A stretch of DNA of 64,000 nucleotides from Neofusicoccum parvum (taxonomy: Eukaryota; Ascomycota; Dothideomycetes; Botryosphaeriales; Botryosphaeriaceae): positions 1,674,001 to 1,738,000 of the forward strand of contig CP087207.1 in assembly GCA_020912385.1 (NCBI GenBank), written 5' to 3'. The notes beneath the pieces are model-generated. The model was not told the DNA's origin, searched no databases, and saw nothing but the letters and a program-made list of their open reading frames with translations. Positions within the stretch are counted from its first letter, which is position 1, and each line of letters opens with the position of its first letter. Both the position numbers and the translations under genes were made by a program. This document shows positions 54,300-64,000 of this stretch, in pieces.

Positions 54300-56273
54300 A
54301 GCATCAAGCATTCCAAGAGATGTCCTATCTCCGACGGAGTGTCCTCGTTCTTAGTTGCTTGCTGGGAGTCTTAGGTTCTTGGAGAAAGCACGCTGTCAGC
54401 TAGGGTATGTGCATGCTGGCTGTGAAAGTCGTCTTGGCCTTGATATTGCCGTCCTTCTGGCCTACTCACTTCGTTCTTGCGGCGCTGTCCGCGGCGAAGG
54501 GGTGAGATTTCCAGATAATGTCACTCTCTTGTATGTTGAGAGTGTTTCACTCGCCTGAAGGAAAGGAGCTGAGTGAATCCTTGGGATTTTAGTTGATTTG
54601 AAGGCACCTAGTACTAGGACCACACATACCATGTGAGACCCACTCAGCTCCATGACCATCGAGGCTCGGACACCAGAGAGTGCCGTGCAAGCGAGATGGC
54701 GTACTCTGCTTTTTAACTTTTTTCATTCGGGCTCAAGATGAGGCTCGTGTCCAGTAGCGCTTGGATAAGCCATAAATTCTCCGCGGATGCGTGCTTCAGA
54801 TTGCTTATTTGACTAAGACCTCCGGCAGGGAGAGCCCATGCAAGGAGCCCCACAACGCTCGCCCAGGAACGAAAGCTTACCGTAGCAAGGATATGAAAGA
54901 TGCTGTGTCGATCGCTGAGATCCAGCGACGTAGAAGTGTAAGGACGTCTGGTATTGTAGCAAAAGGTCCAAAGAGCCGCACCCAGCACAGCGAACACATA
55001 TGTGATTACTCCGCAGGAATCGAAATTGCAATGTCCTCTACGAATAGGTAGAGAAAAGCATGTCGTTCATGTGACTCTATTGATTGAAAAGGTGTTACCG
55101 AGTATCTACATGTGAACTTCAATACCGACCCGACGGCTAACGGACACGTTTCAGGGAGGGGAACTACTTTAGCCACGGGTACCTGACACCTTCGGAAGCT
55201 TCCTCTGTAGCCTGAGCCGACTATCAAGCCGTGTGCCAATCAAATGGTTGTCGTTCTGACCAATGCCAACAGAAAGCGGTATAGTGCGTCAGCTGGGACA
55301 ACTGTTCCCTTGAAGTAGATAACTTAGCTATTCAGGATGCTCTCGATGTTGGGCTTCATCCGATAGTTACGTCGCAATGAACCACAGAGTTGGGGGGAGG
55401 CACATTTAGCGTTCTACCGTACAACGCCACAGCTTACAAACCGAAAATGCCGCTCAGAAAAAGGTGACGGTGATGCTTTTGACGCTAACTTGCCAATCTA
55501 ATTGGTTAGATTCCACAGGGTCTACACGCTCCACCACCATTCGTCCCTGATTGCGGAGGCGGAACAAGCCCCGTGGCGCCGGGCTACTGAGGTTTGGCGG
55601 ACTAGCTGCAGGAACGGTCGACGCGATGGATGGAGCCGTTGGCCTGGCTGGATCGTTCTAGCTCCATATCCTTATCCGATGTGACGTTCTGTTTCCAACC
55701 ATTCCCCTACAGCACTAGCGCAGAACAGGTTTGAGACGGCTGGTACTCGGATGCCCATTCATCAACCACCCGATAAGGTATACATGGAGTGTACTGATGC
55801 TCCTTGTCGTGCCTGCTGATTTCTAGGAAATGCTCGCAGGTTCCCCAGAACTACATCCTCTGTGCATGGAAAACATTCATTCAGCTCACCCAGACAATTG
55901 TCACGGCTCTCTTCCAAGGATTTTACCCCGTCCGTGCGTAGACGCCAAATTCAGCCACGGCCCACATCCCATAGAATTTCAAAGTTCCGAGAAGCGGCGT
56001 TTCGTGGACTAATCAAAAGCCTCCGAACCGTAGATCAACGCGCATAGACCATGATCCACAGCTGAAGGACATCGAAATGCAGATCACATCAGCCAGGAAC
56101 TCGGTAGTAGCTGTCGATCAAGACCCAGTAGATCGTTTAGGTTCGCACAGAAGCGGAGGTTCCCCTAGGAGGCAGCACATCGCACCCCGCATATATCATG
56201 CAGCTGCTCGAGTCAGCAAGACCCTTGTTGCGTGCCATACTTTCCTTTTCCCCCCACTCACTCATAGCCAATC
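54300..56273. other. Gene-poor tract upstream of the rhodopsin-like gene
   Basis: About 2 kb without a supported gene. Weak frames include 54713-54997 minus, with a hydrophobic stretch, and 55502-55684 plus. The last ~150 bases are the probable promoter of the gene at 56274. Confidence 0.4.
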
Positions 56274-57670
56274 ATGGAGTCGACAACCGAGAAGCCCATA
56301 GTCACGGGCATTTACGGCACAGGTAAACCCTTGTTTGTGTTCAACATCATCTCGATGATCATTTTATGGGTTGTCTTTGGCATGCGCGTATACGTCCGTC
56401 TGGTTATGGTCAAGATCTGGTCTGCGACCGATTGGCACATGCTCATCACATTGGTACGGAGAATGTCTCCAAACTTACATAGAATTGACTGACATTGTCC
56501 CACGTAGCTTCTTTATACATGGCTTTGCGTCTCCGCCAATATATTTGTATGGGACGGCTTCGGACGGGACATGAACACCCTGCCAGGTGTGCAGCTCGTC
56601 TCAGCTTTCAGGGTAAGTTCTGATCTCACGAGAGCCTCAATACTGTAGAGAGCAAAGGAAAACATAAGTCTGACACCTTGAATCCATCCAGGCCTACTAC
56701 TTTGGCGAAATGTCTTACGTAGCCTCGGTCCTCTTCGTCAAGCTCAGTCTGTGTTACTTCTACTTGCCGCTTACCAATCTGCGGTGGCAGATTTACACGG
56801 TGTACGCCCTCGTAGTCATCAACAGCGTCTACACCACGGCATACCTGTGTGTTATCATCTTCCAGTGCTCGCCCGTGGATTACTTCTGGAATCAGTTCCT
56901 CAACGCCAGCGGCGGCCGTTGCTTGAATAGCACCGTCATCATGAACCTCAGCTACTGCCACAACACCATGGAAATCCTGTCCGACTGGATCCTCAGCGTC
57001 ATGCCCATCTGGCTACTCAAAGACACGCAGCTGCCCACTCGGACAAAGATCGCAGTGTCGGTCCTGCTGAGCCTGGGAGCATTGTGAGTGACCCCTCCAC
57101 CCTCCAGCCCTCCCTCACTGACAGCATCCCAGCGCCTCCATCGCCTCCATCATCCGCATCACCCAGCTCACCAGCTTCGCCTCCTCGACCAACTACACCG
57201 TCACCTCCATCCCCATCATCCTCTGGTCCATCATCGAGAACGCCGTCGGCATCATGGCCGCCAACCTCGCCACGCTGCGCCTCCTCCTCGCCTCCATCCT
57301 GCAGCGCCTCGGCCTGACCTCCCTGGGCGGCGGCGGGTCCGGCGCGCTCTCCGGGCCCTCCGGCCCCAGCAACACGCGCAGCCGCCACCTGCACACCACC
57401 GGCCGCGGCGGCGGCGGCACCAAGAAGGGCGGCCCCGGCGGCGACTGGCACGACCTGCCCAGCCTGAAGCGCGAGAACAGCAGCTCCGCGAGCTACAAGA
57501 GCACCGAGCGCATGGTCGGCCGCGGGCTGGGCGCCGGCAACATCACGACCACGGTGATCTCGAAGAGCCCGGCATACGGCGAGGATAACAGCAGCGCCGA
57601 GGAGCTGAGTCCGATGGGGATCTCGAAGAATACGGAGGTGACGGTGACGAGTGAGCAGAGGAAGGAATGA
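56274..57670 (+). CDS. Rhodopsin/Pth11-like seven-helix membrane protein
   Basis: Exons 56274-56453, 56508-56612, 56692-57083 and 57133-57670 give 404 residues. Hydrophobic helices occur in order: FNIISMIILWVVFGMRVYVR, then WHMLITLLLYTWLCVSANIF, MSYVASVLFVKLSLCYFYLP, IYTVYALVVINSVYTTAYLC, a helix near LSDWILSVMPIWLL, KIAVSVLLSLGAL/FASIASII and IILWSIIENAVGIMAANLAT. Conserved fungal features are FGMRVYVR, FFVKLSLCYFYL, CSPVDYFWNQF with a paired GRCLN Cys, and DWILSVMPIWLL. The C-terminal tail (about 135 residues) is Ser/Gly-rich and cytoplasmic. Members resemble fungal rhodopsin-domain or Pth11 receptors; no retinal lysine is assigned and the ligand is unknown. Convergent with the glycosyltransferase. 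Confidence 0.87.
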
Positions 57671-57997
57671 GGTAGAGTGGTGATCAGCCTATCACTATGT
57701 CTGTGAACTGGGTAATGTATTCGATATGGTGGGCTGGGGCGGCGCTGGAGAGGATTGAGGGAAAAGGCAGGCGCAATTTTGGTGTTGGGGCATGTATGAA
57801 CAGGGGGGAAGGACTCCATGCGTAAGAGCTTTCTATTCCTTCGTTTGAGTCCTTCATGTACATATTGTGCGAGAGCACCTCTGATCTAGTCAAGGCTTAG
57901 TGTATATTTTAACGAACATCACGTTCTCTGTAATGAAACAATTCTACCATATCGATATGTACATCTATCTACAACTCGAGGGCACCATCCATAACCT

Positions 57998-59887
57998 CTA
58001 TGCCTTCTGCTTTCTCAAGAAAAACCAGCTCATCCAAACCGCCACAGCCATCCACGCCGCCCTCGCACAAACACCCTCCATCCCCTGGAACCACGTCGCA
58101 GCAACCCACCGCCCCACCGCCGCGCCCACGACCCCCAACCACGCCGACAACGCCAGCACCGCCCCCAGGTTCTCCCACCCGGGATGCCTCGCCCGCCTCT
58201 TCTCGCCGACGCCGCGCATGCTCGTGCCCCAGCTGCCCTGCAGCATGGTCACGCAGCTCCACACCGCGATGCCCGGCAGCGGCACCTGGTAGAACAGCTG
58301 GCTGGCGACGAGGAGGCTCCAGTGGCGGACGGCGCCGCGCAGGTGGCGGCGGAAGAAGAGCAGGTTGTAGCCGGCGCAGAGCGCCAGCCGCAGCGCGAAG
58401 TCGAGCGGCGAGAAGGCGAACGGCACGCTGCCGCTCCAGGCGTACCGCGCCGTGAAGACCGCCATGGCGAGCGGCCCGTACACCCGGCGCACCGCGCAGA
58501 TCAGCGCGACCGGCCCGCGGATCGCGTACAGGAGCGGGTACTGCAGCGTCTCGATGTACGTGGCGCGGGACCAGCGGAGCTGCTGGAGGAGGAGCGCCAT
58601 CGAGGTGGTTGGAGTGTCGGTGAGGGTCAGGACGTAGGTGTTGAAGGTTATGCGGTAGTTGGCGAGCATGAGGCAGGTGCTCAGGTGGCGGTCATCGTTG
58701 ACGATCTGGCTGGGTTAGCTTCGGGCGATGCTGGTATTTGGGCGGGGCCGACTTACGGTTTTCCTTCCTAGGGAGGTCTGCATGTACCACGGAAAGAGGA
58801 TCTTCTCCAGTGCGGATATCTTGAAGGCTGCGCATGGGCCTGGTTGGCAGTCCGTTGCTTCCACTGACCCAGTTTGCCCTCTGCAAAATGCCAGCTCGCT
58901 CCAATAAGCCGCAGCCGTCAGGGCTGCAATCCCGCTCTGGTGGCCATTGTGAACTCCCAGCGAGGTACACGTTCCACCAATTCCCGGATCCAGCGCCATA
59001 CACCCAATGGCTTGATCAACCGTGTTTTCCAACACTAAGGTATCCGAGTCACTTGTCCACACATAGTCCACCCCCCTGGCCCGCCCCATCGCCATCGATA
59101 AGACCAAGTTCGTGAAGATAATATCCTTCTTGCACCGATGCGGCTCATGAAAGCACACCACCTGCATGCCGTCCCCCTCTCCCTCCCTCAACACCCCACC
59201 CTCCCTCAGCATCTCCCCCGCTGCCCGCACCACCTCCTCCATCGCCCACTCCTCCGCATCCCTCTTCACCTCCTCCGGCAGCGCATGGAACACCTCCAAC
59301 CGCTCATGCGCGCTCTCGCTCGGCACGAAGTGGCCGCCAAACGCCTTCAGCTCCGCCAACCGCTGCGCCATCTCGCCCAGCGGCTCGGGCAAGCCTAGCA
59401 CGACGGCCTGCGGATAGACGCTCCGCACGGTAGCCACCATCTCGAGGTCCTCGGGCTCGTCGCCGTCGATGCCGACCAGCAGCGTCGCCGCGCCGGTGCA
59501 GGTCGTGCGGTACGACTGCAGGCACCGCCGGAACAGCGCCTCCTCCTCGCGGTACCCCACGATCGAGACCAGGTACGGCACGCCCGCCGCGTTGCCCCTG
59601 CCCGCCGCGGCGCTGTGCTCGGCGTCGGCGTGCGCGGTCTTGCGCTGCAGCTGGGCGAGCGCGCGCGCGCTCTTCTGCCGCGTGATGTCGGTGAGTAGGA
59701 TTTGGCCGAGGGTGTCGAGCGTGAGGGGGAGGAAGGAGGAGGTTTTCTGCCGGAGGAAGAAGGTCAGGATCCAGAATGCGAGGCCCAGAATTGAGTTCAA
59801 GATCAGCCTCCACCGCGGGAGCGGAGGCGGAGTATACATGGCGTCATCCCTGTAGGCGAGCATGGTTGGTGTTGGAGCTGAGGACAA
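57998..59887 (-). CDS. Membrane family-2 glycosyltransferase (polysaccharide/hyaluronan-synthase-like)
   Basis: Exons 59887-58757 and 58705-57998 joined across a 51-bp intron give 612 residues. An N-terminal membrane helix (WRLILNSILGLAFWILTFFL) precedes a GT-A catalytic domain: GIDGDEPED (about 140), TSDSDT (Asp280, Asp282), ATDCQPGPCAAFK (345-356), NDDRHLS (380-386, formed just after the junction) and QQLRW (418-422), the processive GT2 signature. Several helices follow. Such proteins polymerise a surface polysaccharide from a UDP-sugar; which sugar is not determinable. An in-frame ATG at 59863 is an alternative start. Each exon changes from C-ending to G-ending codons. Confidence 0.88.
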
Positions 59888-62680
59888 CGGGAAGGAAAAC
59901 GAAAGAACATAAAAAGAAGGAGCGAGCTACAGGTCGAGAAAGGAATCGAAGCTGCCCGTGGGCAAGGCCACAAGCCCACAAAAAATTCACCACTCCCTTT
60001 GTCACGCAAGATTGCTCTGACGATGGCCTTCGGGGCAGGGTCGGCCGCGAGTCAGCCACTCGATCTGCCGCGTTGCCCTGACGGGGGTGTGGGGAGGCTC
60101 TGCGGATCAACGCATCCGGGGATCCCGGTGCTGGAACGCCCCTGACAAGCCTTTCCAAGCGGTTTGGCAGAACTACGGGAGGCCTTTGGTGCAATTTGCT
60201 CGGAAGAGGCTGCCGAGGAGGAGGGGTCCCGGGGCATTCTTTGCGCGACGGTTGATTCAGAAAATCTGATATGATTCATGAATCTGATAAGGCCGGCATT
60301 GCTTTCATGTTGATCTTGTGCCTAGGGATCCCACCTGATTCAGCATCGCTGCTTGACCGTAGGACCTATGACGGCTGCTGCGCCCGGTGTCTCGTGTCAG
60401 GGACATGCTCGGGAAGAGTGGTGAGCCGTATTCCGTTTCGACTGTCGAGAGACGATCATTGCTCCCGCCAGCCCTACCACCCAGTGGCCTTGAAGCAGAA
60501 GTCGGGCCGATGATCCGTCCATCGTGTATCGAAGATCCGGAATCTTGCGAAGCCCCGACGCTTAGCCAAACTCCGGCGTCACCTCTCGGGTTGAGTCAGT
60601 CTAAAGCCGAAAGTAGGGTGGTGTGACGAAGCGAAAACGGTTTGCATAAGAGCTTCGTGCCCCTGGGATACATTGTTCGAGTTTCTACTCATTTTTGGAG
60701 AGGGATAACAGCAACGTGTGCTCGAAATCTGGACGTTCCGTAAGACAAGATTGAGAAGGAAATTTGCAGTGTGGTTGGAAGGATTTGTGATCGAGCCGCG
60801 GCACAGTAAAAATAGCTGCAAACCCTGAAATATCACCAGACCTTGCGACAGCTTTAGACACGAACGAATAATAAAGAGGTGCCTGAAAAACCTGTGAGCA
60901 CTTCCGTGTCGTTGCTCTTTGCCGATCGCACATGCCTATCACTGCAATTAGTACGCCTCCCACCTCACCAGAAGCCACGACAGACAAACCAAAGAACAGC
61001 CAGGAGATGAATACCGCTTTTGCTACTGGATGTCCTCGCTTGTGTGGGTTGGCATGGTCGTCGAAGTGGCGGGGTTCGCGCGGTCGAGCTTCTCCGTCGA
61101 ACTAGAGGGCCGTCAGCTTGCTGCGGCGGAGATCTTAGCGTCAGTCTCACTAGTAAATAAGAGAGATGATGTGTGCACACATGATTCGTCTTCGGAGCGC
61201 CATAGACAGAGCTACGTTGCCTCTGACGTTTCCATCGCTGTTGCTTCCGGCGGCGCGGCTCTCTCACGAATGACGGAGCGTGTGAGTGCTAGTTTATCGC
61301 AGGAGAGAAGGGCTCAGAAACTTGATTGATGGCCGCGAGCCATAATACTGTCTGTGCTCTTGTCGTGGCTAAAGCGTTCGAACAGTTGCTGTCCCTGTGT
61401 CCGGCCGGAAGGTCTCTCGGATAGCGTCGCCGCAGCAGCGAGGCTTGGAGAAGAGCGAAGGAATGAGAGCGGATTATGCCTGGGAGAGATTAGCCTCAGC
61501 TCACTGCTGCTGAATTTACCATGTTGCATGGCTGTCCACCAATGCGCCGCTGGAGGAGTTGTCGAGAGGCGCCGTCACGAGCGCAGAAGATCTCGGTACG
61601 AGGACCGCGGCGCGTCGCAGACTACAGCCGAAATCGTTGCGGCAGAAAAACGAGGTGAGGCGGTATGACCAGGATGCGGAGCAGACAGGCGCTCAGTGAT
61701 GCAGTCAGTGAGGCAAAGGCGACGCGGACCGCCGAACCAGCGCATCGGTGGTATGGCGTCAAGATCATGGCGGAAATCGTGAGAGAGTCGAGCATCCGCA
61801 CAGCTGCGAAGAGTGACGGTGATTCTGGAAGATTCGATGAAGCGCCACGGCAGGCCGTCGCGGCCGCAGAAGATCTGGAACAATCCCGCAAAGGGCGTCG
61901 CATCCCCGAAAAGTAGCGGAAAGATCAACTGAGATTGGGAAGGGGGTGTCAAGGACCATTCAGTCACCCAGTGTAAGCGCGAGTGTCAGTGCTGGGCGGC
62001 GCGGGCCGCGCGCTGACTGCTGGCGGGTTGCGCATGGCCGCCGCGGCACTACAACACCATGCCAAGCATCACGAAATAGCATCACGAGCAATGCGCGGTA
62101 TAAAGACTCAAATAGCCTATGTGAGTGGAAAATCAGCAACGATGCAGAGTACCCAAAGGCGCGGTGGGAATGTCACGAGCCGGCGTGTGGCGTTGATCGA
62201 ACTCAACACCACGTCCGCTCGGACTGCCAGCCAAGAAGATCTGGTGCCGCACACAATGAGCCTTGCAACTGAGAACGATGTTCATGCGAGCAACACCAGC
62301 AGTCCTTGAATTTTTACCGGTGTCACTGCCAAGTGGCCAACCTTCTTCCTCAAGGGTCCGCGCATGGCGAACGACTCAACGAAAAAAGCAAAAAAGCGAG
62401 TGAAAACAAGCACTGTTAGCGTCAGCCAGAGGCAGTGCAATACTGGCGACACAGTGGTCCGTGGCATACACGAGTGCAGTCGGCCATAGACCTGGTTCCA
62501 AAAACATTCGAATCACTTAGGGCTGTTCAGACCCGTTGCCGCCGTGACGACCGTCCAGAGATTAAACTGGAACGGAACTTGATACCAATTGAGCCCAGCA
62601 GAACCCAAGAAGCATGTCCTGGAGGAGAAAAGGAAGCGGTTCCTGGAGGAAGAGGGGGGTTTATATAACCTTGCGGGGCG
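59888..62680. other. Gene-poor right-hand region
   Basis: Upstream flank of the glycosyltransferase and about 2.5 kb with only short, motif-free frames on both strands. The third copy of the purine-rich plus GGGTTTATATA module is at 62615-62667. Confidence 0.4.
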
Positions 62681-62694
62681 CGGTTATCATGTGC

Positions 62695-62765
62695 ACACAG
62701 GCTGTGTTTCCGGAAAGTCTGCCGCCTCGCTACCGCTGAGCTAGGCCAGTTCTTGCACTGATTGG
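62695..62765 (-). other. tRNA-like fragment with an A-box
   Basis: The minus strand reads CTGGCCTAGCTCAGCGGTAG then CGAGGCGGCAGACTTTCCGG. TAGCTCAGCGG fits the Pol III A-box and the D-arm of a tRNA, but the anticodon loop is irregular and no T-arm or B-box follows within tRNA distance. Most likely a tRNA-derived relic. Confidence 0.35.
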
Positions 62766-63299
62766 TGTCACACCTTCTGCCCAATGGCAGTTTTCGGAAG
62801 GTTGCCTGGAATGTCAGTGTCAGGCACAACGTGATCACATGAGAATCTGGGCGCCTGTACGCGCACCTGTCCTATCGGGGCTTTCCTTTTGGGGAAATGG
62901 TGGTCTATTATCTTGTGTCGCCACTACTGCTTTGCGCTTCAGGCTCATTTAGGATATCTGGGGAACCAGAAGTTGCTTCTCTTCGCTACTGAAGAGAGCA
63001 TAAAGTGCCGTGCAGAAAGACGTAGCAAACGGTATTAAGGTCTTTGTCAGCGGCTTGGTAGAGAGGTGCGGCACATGCTTTTCTGGCTCACCCGTCGTGT
63101 GTCTGGGCTTTGCTGATCTAAACCAGAGCTTGCTTTGCTCCATTATCATGGGCAGAACCTTCAAAGCGCTTCAGTCATGCTGTTAATATAGACAGCTCAA
63201 ATAATTGTCACGGAGAAGTCGCAGAACTTAAAACTTTGAAGTAAAGAGCTAACAGCTGGTTAAGCATCATGATCTCATTGAGCCTATATGTGCTATTTT
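62766..63299. other. Gene-free stretch
   Basis: No gene, repeat or RNA is seen in about 530 bases between the tRNA-like fragment and the relic below. Confidence 0.4.
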
Positions 63300-63540
63300 T
63301 ATGTTTCCAGCAAGGCATTCCCCGTGACCGCCGGCCACTGCTCGGTGTCAAGGTTGTTGAGCACCTCCTGTGCCTTTTGTTCCGCGTCTACTTTCTTCTA
63401 GAGGGCGTCCTTAAGCACATTAAGCAGCTTTTTGCGCTGGATCAAGGCATACTGGGGTCTTGCTTATGCTCGTCACGAGCTGAATTGGCCAAGGGGGCCA
63501 ATGCGCGGTCAAAGTCTCCTTCGATGTCTCATTGTCAGGG
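63300..63540 (-). pseudogene. Relic of a coiled-coil-like protein, frameshifted and with a stop
   Basis: One minus frame reads EGDFDRALAPLANSARDEHK; the neighbouring frame continues as YALIQRKKLLNVLKDAL, is interrupted by TAG near 63402, then KKVDAEQKAQEVLNNLDTEQ and WPAVTGNALLET before a stop. The charged heptad-like pattern suggests a coiled coil. No family assigned. Confidence 0.42.
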
Positions 63541-64000
63541 ACCATCCCTGGTTTCTTCACAAACAGTTAGATCCAAGCAGAGGTGAAGTGGAGTGAGGCA
63601 TGGCAACCATACCCCCCATGGATGAAGGGACCCGATCAGGCCGATAATGGCGGCGGTCAAGTCGAGACGGGGGAAATAGACGTCCATGCGCCGCTCGCTG
63701 GGAAGAGAACGATGCGGGCTTGTTTAATTCTGACAGGTGTGTCGACGACTGCGGTTCGAGGGCGTTCCCTGGCTGAACGCAGCGAAGGACGTTTGATATA
63801 TGCTGAAGCCGGCGCCGCCGAGGGTCGCACGGGAAAGGTGGCCACCAGGCCCCAGCCCGCTGTGCAGCAGTCATTGCCGGACTGAGACCCAGTATTCAGG
63901 CAGCCGCGATCTTGAAGTCTGTACCGGAACGATCCAAATTGGCCCCCAGAAGGGCTGCGGGTGATTGAGGTGTCAGTTCAGCACAATGATGAGGCAGAAG
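63541..64000. other. Right edge of the window, no gene seen
   Basis: Overlapping frames on both strands around 63557-63885 carry no motif or splice structure. A gene could continue beyond the window edge. Confidence 0.35.

Noticed and set aside
1..64000. CRISPR arrays, bacterial operons, Shine-Dalgarno sites, a clustered biosynthetic or defence system
   Set aside because: Spliced eukaryotic genes throughout, no spaced repeats, and no adjacent set of backbone enzyme, transporter and tailoring genes.

Overview
The window is nuclear DNA of a filamentous ascomycete (Pezizomycotina, most likely a Dothideomycete; the class is an inference). The evidence is short 47-115 bp introns with GT..AG ends and CTGAC branch sites, GC-rich compact genes, fungal-specific families (C2H2 regulator with a fungal transcription-factor region, Pth11/rhodopsin-like receptor, hybrid histidine kinase), a U2 snRNA gene, and fungal-type retroelements. 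Most genes are spliced. I rebuilt the exon chains by hand from splice signals, reading-frame phase and family motifs.

Layout. 0-9.5 kb: a bifunctional PabA-PabB (aminodeoxychorismate synthase) gene diverges over a long GC-rich spacer from a five-exon C2H2 regulator; then a conserved-looking protein of unknown function and a TIGR04076-like small protein. 9.9-11.8 kb: a six-exon aldo/keto reductase with an extra N-terminal region. 11.8-13.3 kb: no large gene, but one small spliced membrane protein and one possible small secreted protein. 13.7-23.2 kb: a compact housekeeping block of enoyl-CoA hydratase/isomerase, PET100, TACO1/YebC and a 2,070-residue LAA1/HEATR5 HEAT-repeat protein. PET100 and TACO1 are convergent neighbours and both serve cytochrome c oxidase biogenesis. 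23.2-30.5 kb: broken genes, a small membrane protein, and a complete 377-bp miniature LTR retroelement. 30.5-35.3 kb: an acidic protein, RidA, an HSL-type esterase and an SMP-30-type lactonase. 35.3-40.2 kb: mostly gene-free except a U2 snRNA gene. 40.3-44.3 kb: a three-exon hybrid histidine kinase. 44.3-56.2 kb: gene-poor, with gene relics, a degenerate LINE RNase H piece, and a 5'-truncated LINE with target-site duplications that splits an older coding-like sequence. 56.3-59.9 kb: a rhodopsin/Pth11-like seven-helix protein convergent with a family-2 glycosyltransferase. 59.9-64 kb: no supported gene, only relics.

What stands out. The best non-standard objects are (1) the TRIM-like element at 29303-29679, with identical 68-bp TG..CA LTRs, a 5-bp TSD, a primer-binding site matching a half initiator-Met tRNA, and a polypurine tract; (2) the truncated LINE at 52232-53300; and (3) a repeated within-exon switch from C-ending to G-ending codons in several unrelated genes. 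I did not find a convincing new multi-gene defence, toxin or biosynthetic system.
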